Source: Amborella trichopoda
Taxonomy: Eukaryota; Streptophyta; Magnoliopsida; Amborellales; Amborellaceae
Length of the DNA: 64,000 nt
Reading direction: 5' to 3'
Assembly: GCF_000471905.2 (NCBI RefSeq)
Contig: NW_006497754.1
Coordinates: 3,808,339 to 3,872,338, forward strand
Shown here: positions 1-11,400 of the stretch, piece by piece
Layout: each line of letters begins with the position of its first letter
How positions within the stretch are numbered: the stretch's first letter is position 1
Program-made: the position numbers and the translations under genes
Notes under the pieces: model-generated
What the model was told of the DNA's origin: nothing
The model's input: only the letters and a program-made list of their open reading frames with translations
Databases searched by the model: none

Positions 1-87
1 TTAATAACTTTTATAGAGATTTGTGTCCAAATTTAATTATGATCATTTGAAGCCCTACTCACATAGGTGTGGGAGGGTCTCATAGTC

Positions 88-440
88 ATTACTTATATAT
101 ATATATATATATATAAATTATAATCTACAAAATGCCAATGTCTTCTCAGTTGGTATTCGATTAGCATAATGTGAATTATACTTTGTCATTGTGGTCTGGT
201 GGTGTTGGTGGTTGTGGCTGGTAGATTTTTAAAGTGGTTGTGGTTGCCAAATAGAGTGGTGATGGTGGCAGTGGGTGGACGGTGATAGCAAGGTGATGGT
301 TGTAGCAACAGTGGCTAAGCCGTTATAGCAACTATGGTGAGTGTTATGATTGATAATGGTGGCTTGGCAATTGTGGTGGTGGAGTGGTAGTGGTGGCGAT
401 GGTATGGTAGTGGCAATTGTGATGGTGGTGGAGAGAGGGG
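88..440. repeat. AT microsatellite and GGT/GTG-rich low-complexity tract
   Basis: An (AT)n run lies at about 95-115. From about 184 to 440 the plus strand is an impure GTG/GGT/GAT run such as GGTGGTGTTGGTGGTTGTGG. The minus-strand reading frame through it is His/Thr/Pro-biased only because of the repeat and is not called as a gene. Confidence 0.75.
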
Positions 441-1239
441 AGGGGGAGAGAGGAATTGATATTTTTTTGCTTGCAAAAAAATTCAAATTGGGGGTCCAGA
501 TACAATTGAGAATATTTACATGATGGTCACATTGCTCGTGAGAAATTATCACATTGCCCTCAACATTCCCAATAATTCATCTCTATTTTTAAATGAACAT
601 CTTGAAAAGGAAAAATGTGAAATCCTCAAATTACCTTACAAATCATTATGGTGGTCACATGATCATGTTCACCACGACAATGCTTATTTCTTAAGTTTCA
701 CTAGACTCATGTAAATATTCATCAAAACTTCTAAATTTGCCACTATTTAAATTCAAGGTTGAGAGCATTTGAAAACTTTTTGCAAGGAGTGAAATGATTA
801 TAGTACCATTGTTGTTCAAGGGTAGTGATGATAATATGTTTCATTGTGTTGAGTTAAGAACACAACACTCACTTCTTCCTTTTTTAATCAATTGTTCCAT
901 TTTTTAACCTTGAACAACCATAGGTAATATCAACATTTTCAGGTGGGGATTGGCTAAATTATCAAAATGTCCCTGGTTATATGATGCATAGAGAAAATGT
1001 GAGAAATTGAATTCACCGTCCTCCTGAACCTCAAACAAGTAAAATAAGCAAGAAGAAAGAAATAACATGGTTATAAGAAATAACATGGTTGTAAAACAAG
1101 TCAAGATGAAAAGAACTTTATTATTTCATAAAATAAAATTCATTCCAATAACATATCATATGAAACCCTAATTTAACTTGAGATTCAAGTAAATATTTAG
1201 TACTCTAAAATATCCCTAAAACAATATTAAAATTTCAAA

Positions 1240-1345
1240 AATACCCATATAAACAGTACACACGTGAATAGTATACATGAATAGTAACTATAAACAGTAT
1301 CATGAATAGTACTTGTGAATAGTAGATAAAAATAAACACCCCATA
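1240..1345 (+). repeat. Short tandem repeat of GTGAATAGTA-like units
   Basis: Five or more copies of a 10-12 base unit (GTGAATAGTA, ATGAATAGTA, ATAAACAGTA) in a row with spacing of 10-20 bases. Noncoding. Confidence 0.6.
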
Positions 1346-1599
1346 ATTCCTAAAAACCTATAAATAAACCCTAAAACTAAGACTACAATATATAACATTG
1401 AAATTTAACAAGTTGACAAAGTTTTTTAGGAGATACTTAGGTGTAACTAAATGAAAAGTAAACATTATAATGGAATTATGATTTGACTGTCTTATTATTT
1501 GATGATTTAGCCATATTTAAACATCTTCATTTTCTAGAAGGGAAATTAATTGGAAATATATTATTATTCGTAAAATAACACATAGTTTCTATATATTCT

Positions 1600-2095
1600 A
1601 TAGGGTAAGCTTTCTATGTTTCCCCTATAGCATAAAACTATTATGCATCCCTTTATCCAACCATCCATTCTGAATGGACGCCTGAGAGGGCCCCAATCAC
1701 AATATCACATATTTACACTATTTTATTTTTTATTTTTATAAAATATTTTGAGCATCCAATCCTCTTTTAAACTCACACTTGTAAAAAATATCGATAAAAT
1801 ATTACCAATAAAATAAAAATAACCAAAATACCCCTAAAAATTTAAAGGGATATTTTGATCATTATATTTTATTAAAAATATAATTTTAATAATTTTTTAA
1901 GGTGCGCCCCAATGAGAAGATGGCACATACTAAATTTCATATTCATACCATTTTTATAAAAAATAAAAATAAAATACTATAAGGCATCAGATCTAGATCA
2001 AACGGTGATTGACTCACTTCATCAAAATTAGACGGTCGGATGGGAGGGAAAGCATATATCTTATATGTTCTAGGGGAAGCATATAAATGTTTCCT
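1600..2095. mobile_element. TIR element (MITE), about 0.5 kb, degenerate 50-bp inverted ends
   Basis: The left end (TATGTTTCCCCTATAGCATA...TATGCATCCC) is inverted at the right end (GGGAAAGCATATATC...TAGGGGAAGCATA). An ATCCAACCATCC/GGTCGGATGGG pair lies just inside. The interior is AT-rich with no coding capacity. No clear target duplication. Confidence 0.6.
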
Positions 2096-2156
2096 TTTTT
2101 TTATTAGTTTGGTCAACTGTGAACCATAGATAAAGGTTACAAACCTATTTGGCCGC

Positions 2157-2358
2157 TTTTTTTTATCCTTGTTGGGACCCTACCTTCCGTAAAACTTCAG
2201 CTAAAGCCCTCCCCAAACTCTCTTCAAATCACCAAATTATTTAGCTAAATCCTTCGCCAAACTTCAGCTTAGGCAGGAGTGTGATTTGAAGAGAGTTTAG
2301 GGAGGGCTTTAGCTGAAGTTTTATGGAAGGTAGAGTCCCAATAAGGATCACAAAAAAA
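2157..2358. repeat. Long near-perfect inverted repeat (hairpin), about 70-bp arms, 48-bp loop
   Basis: Bases 2165-2232 are the reverse complement of 2281-2348 with four mismatches in 68, all transitions. A T-run/A-run pair extends the stem outward to about 2157 and 2358. A transcript would fold into one long hairpin, which suits a young foldback MITE or a source of small RNAs. No target duplication is obvious. Confidence 0.8.
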
Positions 2359-2399
2359 ATTGTCTAAGTTGGATAAATAAGGATCCTACATACTTTTTT

Positions 2400-2575
2400 T
2401 TTTTGGAGTAATTCAGTGGGGGAAGACAAGTCCCGACCCGTTTTTAAAGTAGGTTAGGAGTAAGCTTTCTGAAGGTATTAATGGGGTAGTGTTAGTGGTG
2501 GGAATGGAAACCACAATGCGGTGACTAGGATGTGGGGTGCTACCACCATGACCCCGTCCCTTTTACCACCTACAC
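2400..2575 (+). repeat. Dispersed repeat family D, copy 1
   Basis: It shares TTCAGTGGGGGAAG, CCCGTTTTTAAAGTAG and a GGAAACCACAATGCGGTGACTAGG-like block with related copies at 52455-52590 (+) and 45330-45470 (-). No coding, no clear terminal repeats, class unknown; possibly a SINE or a non-autonomous fragment. Confidence 0.5.
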
Positions 2576-3539
2576 ACTGTTATTATACCATGTAAAGTTG
2601 GTACTTATAGTTGGAATTTCTAGTGGGCTATTGGCAGATATCAAATTTGATTCATTTAGCAATTCAATGACATTAAAGTCCCCACCAGAGCATATCATAT
2701 CTAACAGATAAAGCTAAAATTACATGCCAAAAAATTGATCCATCTCATAAGGTACATTCAGACCATACACATTAGTAATGATAACATTCAAGTCGAAAGA
2801 GGAAAAAATTTGATAAAAATGGAAACAAATTCGTTAATTGGTGACATTCAAAACTGTAGGATCCCATGTTGTCAATGATCCACCGGAAATGCCAGTTGGC
2901 TGCTTCCCCGTAATAGCGGAAGCGCCATCAACATTAGTATATAGCATACACAAGGATGCATGCTATGTACTGGTTATAACAAAATGCTCAAGTGATACCT
3001 GCTAAGAGGATTTGAGTAGCCAATAAAACTTTGTTTGGCTGCTTGAAATTCTCAATCCTGTATTTGATTTAGTCCTAGGTACAAATCTTCTTGGTGCATA
3101 AATCAAAGACTATGGCAGTGTGATTTGAAAGGCATTTGGAAGGAAACCAACAAATGAACTGTTTGATTCACCTATTAGTTAAACTTGAACACATTAGCAC
3201 TAAAAACGGTTATATATATATATATATATATATTATTTTCAGAAACATAGTTCTATTAGTACTCGGGTTATTAGTGCTTAAATTGGATTGTTGGGGAGAT
3301 ATATCAATCTCTTGTTTTATTATTAAAGCTCTTGGAGTTGATGGTAAAGCCAGGCCTTTTCCTGAGCTAAGAACTATATTCGTTGGATGACTTTGTGGAG
3401 CCAAGCTTTTACCTGAGCTGAGAACTGTATCCATCAGATGATTTTGCCTTTTCTTGTCCTCCCTGTAAAAATTATCCGGTAAAAAAGTCAGGGAGATGGT
3501 TATTTTTACTATTAATGGGTTCAATTGTAAATTCAAACG
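2576..3539. other. Intergenic sequence without a recognised gene
   Basis: No supported coding sequence. A (TA)n microsatellite lies at about 3211-3236. The stretch 3340-3440 has two imperfect direct copies around CCTGAGCTAAGAACTATAT and CCTGAGCTGAGAACTGTAT, about 60 bases apart. Confidence 0.6.
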
Positions 3540-6400
3540 ATGAAATGATACCTCGTCATCGGGCAAAAATTTGTTTTGAGACGAGATTTTTTACGTCTTT
3601 TTCAAGAATATCTTTGGTGCCTTACAATCAGTACGAATCATAAAATTTTGGTTTAGTAAGTCACTCTGGAATTAGTCACACAATGAACGATAGCTAATAT
3701 TTCTTTTTTCACCATGTAATAGTTCTGTTGGGCAGGATTCCAGGTTTTGGAAGTAAAACGCAGCAATTGTTCTTCCTTTTGAAATTTTTGTTTGAGTATG
3801 CCACCTAGTCCTTGTTCTGAAGCGTCAGTTTCAACAATTTTAAATGCTATAGGATTATATAATGCTAAGCAACGCAGTTCTTTGGCTTTCAATTTTAATT
3901 TTTTGACTGCCATAGTATGCTCATTAGTCTAGGCAGGAGGGTTATTTTTTAACCTTTGAATCAAAGGCTTAGCATCTAAAGCAAGGTTTTTATAAAAATC
4001 AGAGATATAATTCAAGCAACCGGAAAATCATTGAAATTCGGTTTTGTCTTTAACAGTATCTGAGAATTTTGATACAAATTCAATTGCCCTATCAATAGGA
4101 ATTATTCTCCCTTGATAAATATTATGTCCAATAAACCTTATTTTAATTGGATAAATTAATGATGAGGATTTGATCTTCACTAGCTCGGACTTTGATTTAG
4201 ACTTCGAGAATGCTCCTGAAGATAACTGCTAATGTAATTTTTTAAAGGCCATCATTGATATGAATGGTTTAAACATAAATACATTGACAAAAGAAGAAAA
4301 TCTTATCATATAACTGATTGATAAAATTAGTGACCCCGAGGCTAAAAAAGAAGCCTTGATGCAATATATCAACATGGCTAAATAACATTCTAAACCCACT
4401 ACTTCTAAACTTTCTCTCATACCTTCAAGAGAAGATTATAGTTTTCACGACATTCTTAAAAGAGTTCAAAACAAAACTCAAACTAATAGGGAACCTTCGA
4501 TTCTTGAGCTAAAAGGTGAAATAAATGAAGTTTCCAATGAACTAATAAATTTTAAAAATATAGTACAAATCCTATAAATGGTTGATACTACTTTCAAAAA
4601 ATAAGGTAACAATGATGAAAATACTGAAGAAGAATTCAGTAACTTGATCCAAGATTATAGCCATAATCTTCTACCTCCTGAAATTGAAGACACTATGCCA
4701 AGGGTTCTGGAAAATGATGCCCTGAAAACTCGACCAAATGTAATATGTTAGATAAAATTCAAAACTGTGAATTTATTAATTTGTTGGACAAAGTCATAAC
4801 TCAAAGATGATTTACTATCGTCAAAATCGTTGTCAAAAAGAAATATACTTTTCAAACCACAACCCTTATTGATTCAGAAGCAGATTTAAACTGTATAAAT
4901 AATGGCTTAGTCCCAACAAAATATTTTAGTAAAACTACACAGGTTCTAAATACCGATGATGGAAGAAAGATGATAATAAACTACAAGCCTTCTGATGCTG
5001 CTGTTCGCAATAACGACGCTTGCTTCAAATTTCCTTCTATCATGATTAAATGATTAAGTCAACCGGTTATTCTTGGAACTCCTTTTCTAAATATGCTTTA
5101 CCCTATAAAAATTGATAATACTAGTATTGAGGCTAACGTAGAGGGACATGAGGTAAAGTTTACCTTCACAGATAAACCCAGAGTTCATGAAATAAATAAT
5201 ATCAGAGATAAAATCTCTACTGAGGAAAACTTCCTCTTTCATCTTAAAGAATAAATCAAATATAAAACCATTGGGGAAAAAATATTATCTCCTCAAATAC
5301 AAAGTAAAATTAATAGTTTCAAAACTATTATCGAAAAAAAAAAATGCTCTAATGTCCCTAACGCTTTTTGGAATAGGAAACAACACATTGTTGAACTTCC
5401 TTACGAACCAGGGTTTGATGAGCAAAAAATTCCTACAAAAGCTAGGCCTATTCAAATGAATAGTAGGCTCATTGAAATTTGCAAAACTAAAATACAATAT
5501 TTGCTTGATAAAAAACTTATCAGAAAAAGTTCCTCACCCTGGAGCTGTTCATATTCTCAAATTTTGATTTAAAATCTCGGTATTAACTAATACAAATAAT
5601 AAAAAAGGACAGATATAAAATTGCCTTCAATGTTCCCTTCGGATATTATGAATGGAATGTTATGCCTTTTGGTTTAAAAATGCTCCTTCTGAATTTCAAA
5701 ACATCATGAATGACATATTTAATTCTTATACCAAATTTATGATTGTATACATCGATGATATTCTTATCTATTTCGAAACTATAGATCAACATTGTAAACA
5801 TCTAAACACATTTTTTAAAGCTGTTAAAAATGTAGCTGAGCGATATATTACTAAATATATCAGAAAAACGGAATGATATGTACCAGAACAACGATGTTCA
5901 AGCTTAAAAGAACATTGATATTCAAGCTTAAATCAAGTCCAATATCCGATATATAAGATTAACACTCCCAGATCTTCCCAAACTGAACTTGAAGAACCAA
6001 CCCTATTTGAATTTGATTTCGAAATATTAACAATCCAAAGCATAGACGAATTTATCATTGATAAAAAATGGATTCGAGAAGATTTCATCTCAGACAAAAA
6101 TAAACAAATAAGATAAATTTTTTTTCAATAATTTAAATAATAATTAAGAAATTATTTTCATATAAAACTTAATAAATTTATGATACAGCACTGAAGAAAT
6201 GTAAATTTTTTAAATGACTTAAATACATCATTCAAAAAGAAGGGATCAAACTTCCCGAATTTAAAATAAATATGGCTCAAAATGCCTTCGAAACTTTATA
6301 CAATCAAAGGTGAAAAAATAGAATCTATCCATCCCCCTGAATAAGGTGATATATATATATATATATATATGCTTGCCCCCTCTGTATTATCCCAACTCTA
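3540..6400. mobile_element. Endogenous Caulimoviridae-like (pararetrovirus) fossil, rearranged
   Basis: Decayed copy of a plant DNA pararetrovirus. About 3580-4150 on the minus strand matches the end of reverse transcriptase and RNase H (IVETDASEQGLGG, FTSKTWNPAQQNYY). From about 4150 the plus strand carries a structural or protease region (aspartic protease LIDSEADLNC, VILGTPFLN), then the first half of reverse transcriptase (IVYIDDILIYF). After that comes an acidic stretch ending near 6115 and an AT repeat. The two halves face opposite ways, so the copy is inverted and probably permuted. It is broken in many places (well over ten) and cannot be active; its decay suggests an old insertion. 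No LTRs are expected or seen. Confidence 0.75.
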
Positions 6401-6535
6401 TAAGAGTAAATCATTACAATATTGTTTTATTTTACTTAAGATCTATCAGTTTTAGTAAAAAAAGTACATTTTGTTTGAAGATTATCCCATTTACATAGGT
6501 ATCAGCATCAAAACCTTATCAATTTGTTTTTTTTT

Positions 6536-6720
6536 AGAAAACTACAACAAGGCAATTTACTTATGGTAAAAGAGGGCATGATATTGTTGGCCATTGGATG
6601 TGAAATTGAGTCAACGGGGGTGTGCCATTGACTATATGCAGAGTAAAAAAAAAATGGAACTTTTAAACTTTATGACACACCTTAAGCTACTAAATTTCAC
6701 ATCTGACAACTAAAAATAAC
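6536..6720. mobile_element. MITE family A, partial copy 1
   Basis: It has the family A left end (AATTTACTTATGGTAAAAG...TTGGATGTGAAAT) and the inner part of the right end (AATTTCACATCTGACAACTA). The outer right TIR is missing. Related to 37888-38098 and 39697-39990. Confidence 0.5.
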
Positions 6721-6889
6721 TAAAACATCTACACAACATAAATAAGCAATATTATAGTATGCAATTCCATGTTTTTGTGATAGAGGAGCACCACAAAGTA
6801 TCATGTGAATGAGGGTGTCATGCCCCCACACCCCCTTCATATTCCCCGGGTACCATCTTTATTCCTCGTGGGTTTATACTATCCATTTA

Positions 6890-7727
6890 CTCCCTCGGAT
6901 AAAATCTAATATAAGAGTAATTGCAGAACCTCAAAATTTGGAGATGTAACCTCATACTAAACTCATAGAATTAAAGCTAGGTGGGTGAAGTGGAGATAGG
7001 CAACTGGAGTTTTATGTGATGTCGCACACCAATGAAGTTGAATGGCAGGTTCTACAAGACAATTGTGAGACCAACTTTGCTGTTATGTGAAGAAATGTTG
7101 AATGTGAAGAAACAAAATACATATAGAATGAGTGGAGTTAAGATGATGATGTTGAGATGGATGAGTGGGAAAATAAAAAGGATAGAATATGAAATGAATA
7201 CATTTTAGGAGTATTTAGGTGTGGCTCCAATAGAAGATAAGATGAGAGAAATTATAATTAGGTAGGTTGGCCATATGTAACACAGACTCAGTTCAACACA
7301 TGTTAGAAAGTGCGAGTTGGTTTAAGTGGAATGATAAAAAAATGAAGGGACAAGCCAAAAAAGACATGATTGAAAGTAATGCAAAAATATATTGCGACTT
7401 ATGACCTCGTCGAGGGTATGCCCCTTGATGGATCAGAATGGCAGACTAGAATTTATATATCCGACCCTAATTAGTTAGAAAAAAACTATGATGATGGTGA
7501 TCCTTATACTAAATTGAGTTAAATATCTTCCCAAATTAAGCTCTCTATATAAAAAGATGCATCAGGATTGAATACAAACCATAAAGGGAGAGATCCAAGT
7601 GCCAAAAAAAACTTAAGATTCATTTTTTTATTTGAAAATAACCATCCAGAGATTCTTAGGTGGTTTCCAAAATTCCATAATCCAAACCGAAAAAAATCCT
7701 AACTAGCAAGTTTTTTGACAGAGGGAG
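6890..7727. mobile_element. Stowaway-type (Tc1/mariner) MITE split by a LINE
   Basis: TA dinucleotides (6888-6889 and 7728-7729) flank terminal inverted repeats CTCCCTCGG and CAGAGGGAG, the Stowaway signature. Removing the RTE LINE (6962-7505) and one copy of its target duplication leaves an element of about 286 bp. An uninterrupted relative of about 283 bp lies at 32844-33126. Confidence 0.8.
6962..7505 (+). mobile_element. 5'-truncated RTE-type LINE with exact 8-bp target duplication
   Basis: The 3' end of an RTE-clade LINE. It encodes decayed reverse transcriptase C-terminal sequence (MLRWMSG, then a GVAPIEDKMRE-like block). It ends with the RTE tail (CCGACCCTAATTAGTTAG) and a short GATGATGG tail instead of poly(A). 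ATACTAAA flanks it at 6954-6961 and 7506-7513. It inserted into the Stowaway MITE and is a dead 5'-truncated copy. Confidence 0.8.
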
Positions 7728-8271
7728 TAGATGAACAATATTGCACCTACATGACCATAGTATGACTCCAAAAAGAAAACGCCACTCAGCCTTAAAACCG
7801 CAAACATCACATCAAGAATAAAACCCCAAAAAGAACCCTTCCACTCACAAAAACACCAAGCTTCCTCTAAACACCCAACAAAAGCCATGGTTATCAGCAT
7901 GCTTAACCCTACACAAATTGAGAGAGCTCATTTAACGCTAGCTTATTTCACTTACTGACCGCCACTTATGATATTAATCCCTACTACACACATCTTTGTT
8001 CTATTATTTTGAACCGCTATTATTTGATAGTGACCTAGCCCTGAACTTTCTCTTTCTGTTCAGAATCTCTTCACTTTTATCAGGGTTACAGTATGATACC
8101 CTCCCTCCAAAACTTACTCAATAAATTTTGTACCTAGCTAAAACCCCAATCCCTGCAAACTCCTCAAGTTTTAAATAAACTCATTGTTTTAGCCCTAAAA
8201 AAGACCTAGTTTTGCTACTATTGTTATCTTTTCCCTATTTTATTTAGAGTGAAGTTCACCCTTTTTTTAGC

Positions 8272-8418
8272 TACGTTTTCAGGGACGCAGAGAAGTTTTT
8301 CCTATTTTGTCCAAGTTTCAGAGAAGTATTGGCCAGTTTACCTGTAGTTTCAGATGAAACTGATAAGTTTTGCCTAATTTATCTACAGTTTTAGTGAAGG
8401 AGATAAAGCAGAAAAATA
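8272..8418 (+). promoter_or_regulatory. PRMT4 leader region with degenerate internal repeats
   Basis: The 150 bases before the PRMT4 start codon contain three to four imperfect copies of a unit of about 40-45 bases. Each combines GTTTCAGAGAAG-like and AAGTTTTGCCTAATTT-like pieces and ends TCCA or TCTACA. No TATA box is convincing at a fixed distance. This is probably 5' UTR plus proximal promoter, but no transcription start can be placed from sequence alone. Confidence 0.35.
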
Positions 8419-11400
8419 ATGGTCGATTCTGGTGAGAAACAGGAGTTTGTAGGAATTACTATAACTTTGCCTTCTCATTCAAATGCTGTGAAGCTGCCGC
8501 TATGGAATAGTCCGGAAAATGTTACCGCAGTATTTGGCTATGATGGTGATGCAGCTCGTCTAGGGTTTAGTAGTGAGCATGGCATGGTTATCCAGTTCGA
8601 TTTGGACAATACCCAGGTTCACTCTAATGGGTTTCTCATACACTCTCTATTCATTTTTTCATTACAAGTTTGAACTCTTATTTTATTTATTTGTATTTTT
8701 TTGTGATTTCTTTCTATTGGATAAGAAGTCATGGCTGTGATTTATTGGTCAGTTCTACATTATTTGGCCTCAGGTTCAGAGCTATTTGTCTCTTTTCCCA
8801 GGATTGTAATGACGAACTACTGTATCTATATATATATATATATGCATTGTTATCTATCCTGTTTTATGCAAACGGTGTACCGTTTTATATTTAGATAAGT
8901 GAAAGGAAAGATTCATCGGTTTATATGTCCAGTAACCATTAGCATAACAGGCTTAGGATGTTTCCTAGAGTTTGGTTTGTTCTTTTCTCATCCATCTATT
9001 TTTGTTATTCTAGAAATATTCATCGATGCATAGGCTACATATGATTAGAATTTCGCGGAGGAACATTCTATTTATTCTTGTTTCAGTTATTATTTTACAA
9101 ATTGTTGTGAGATATTTTACATTAATTTTTAATTTAGAACTTTATTGGGGCTTTTGATCAAATAGGAGAAATCAAATTGGAACCTTTGTGAGTTTTTTCT
9201 AAGAACTCTGAACAGACCTATATTAAAGGGTAGTAGTTGTCTATGCTGCTTTCTCGCCAGTGCACTGCACTAGCAATGGAGTTCAATTCTACCGTGTGCA
9301 CTGATAACAATTTGTTGATAAGCATGCCTATCTCATGAAATTATCAAAGTGAGTTATATTATCATTGTGGGAGTAAAAGGTATTTGTTATTACCTAGAGA
9401 AAAACGGTTTGCTTGCATTTCATGCATCCTATATTGTTAGACATGTTAGTGGCATCATATATTGGTGAAGCATGCTCCATGGTTTCTGATCAGTTCCTTG
9501 ATTGGGGAATGGTTTATGCTCCATAGAAGGTGCCCCAGTATTAGTGCACAGCTCTCCTTTTTCTTGATATCATCAGTCGTTAACAATGCTTTCTCCAGTG
9601 ATTGCATCTAAGTACTGAAGATTTGGTTAAATGCTGATAAAACAAAACTTTTTGATGCGTCGTTTGTAGAATGATATGGCACCACGACATTCAATTTAGA
9701 GTTTGATTTTGTTGTGATGAAATTTGATCTTGCTGCTTCCAGATAGTGGCTCTTTTCTTGCAAAATCATTTGTTGCTAGATGCTTTAAGACTTTTCCCAT
9801 CTCACACAATATGGACCATCTGATCACTGGCACACTACTTGAGTGGTTGTGTAATTAGAGATGTTTCCTGATTTATTGAAATGCATTCCTGCAGCTTTAT
9901 AAGCTGGGTCCTGATAGATCCTTAATGCTGAGCCACGATTCAAAATCCAATAAAATGGAAAAGGTATATCCATTACATCCATGTGTTTTCCTGTCATTCA
10001 TTTATTGAATGTAAATCCTATGTTAGTGAAAGGCATATTGCGAGTAGAATAAATGCAGACACTTATTTTTTATTTGTTGGATGGTTGAAGTCCTTATGAA
10101 TCTATGTCTTTATATGCTTGTCATTGTATCACTTAAATTAAGTTGACTAAATATCACTGAATTGTGCTAGGTATTTTCGTTACGAGATTTTGCATGGATT
10201 CTTTGTTCTCCCATTTGCTTGTGTTACAGTTTTTACTAGCATTGTTTCTTCTTTTGGTTACTTCCTGGAGGATTCCAAGCGTTTGCTATCTGCTACCCTT
10301 CTTCATCCTATCTCATAATCCGCACTATCACCTACTTTGTTAGACTGTGCTGCCTGATGCTATCTTATCCGAGATATTGGTAGTACGAGGTGGCCGACAC
10401 ATTTTTTATGCTATCATAGTTATTGACTTATCGTGGAATAATGAATGTGGTACAAGTTATTTTGGAATGAGTGATGCACTTCATCTCTCTAGGTATTCCT
10501 TTCAATAATGAGAAGTGAGGATGGATTTTGTTGTCAAAAGGAAAAGTCAGCAAAGAATCATTACTGTTATGGCTCTAGACACTGAAGTTGGTCAATAGCA
10601 TTTGTTCTTGATATATAAAGTTACAATGTCCATTCATGCTTCAAAACAGGATGGTGCACTCTATATTTCATTAACAAATTCAATTTCTCTATTTGAGTTT
10701 AGCATCATATCAATATGCAATTATTACTGCCAAATGCATATGAATCTCAGAAAGGTAAGAAGTTGGGTGCAGTTTGTATGCTTTAAACAATGAAAGTAAA
10801 GCCTACCTTCAAATAGTATTGAGAAATGCGGTTTCAATACTGGAAATCTTTGTGAGAGCCTTAAAATATATTTTCATCTGTAATTATAAAATTTAAAGCT
10901 TCAAAAATAGCGTAGATCGAGCAGATCTATGAAAACTTGAAAATCTTGAAAATTGACGGTCCAAAAATGCATTACAAGAAGCACCATTTTCAAAACTTGA
11001 AATCCTTTTTTTCTCATGTTCATGCATCTTGATGTTGAGATGATCAATTTGAGGATATTTGGGCATAAAAACACCCTCTTCTAGTAAAATTTTTGAGGTG
11101 GGCTCTAATTTGATTGTTTAGAGCCTCGACACTATACCAACTTTTTCCTATTTGTCTAAGTTTTTTTATTCTGTTAGCTCTTTTTTATCACTGCAGAAGT
11201 TTCCGAAGGTAAATGCATGTGTTTCATGCCCTTCATAAGTTTGTACTTCAGGCATATTTATTGGCACTTCCTTTATGACTTGTTTATTATGCGAGTGAAA
11301 ATTTATTTTAGCTTGATTGAGGCATATATATGAGTATAATACTCTGACACATTCTCTATCATGAAGCATCTCGACACTTCATTTAATTAGGAATGTCAAT

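Noticed and set aside
229-552. Minus-strand 107-codon frame, rich in His and Thr
   Set aside because: It is the translation of a GTG/GGT low-complexity tract, with no domain or splice context.
3136-3390. 84-codon plus-strand frame with an IYIYIYI run
   Set aside because: It crosses a (TA)n microsatellite and has no recognisable protein features.
8670-8894. 74-codon frame just after PRMT4 exon 1
   Set aside because: It lies in intron 1 and reads an AT microsatellite; exon 1 ends at a good GT donor.
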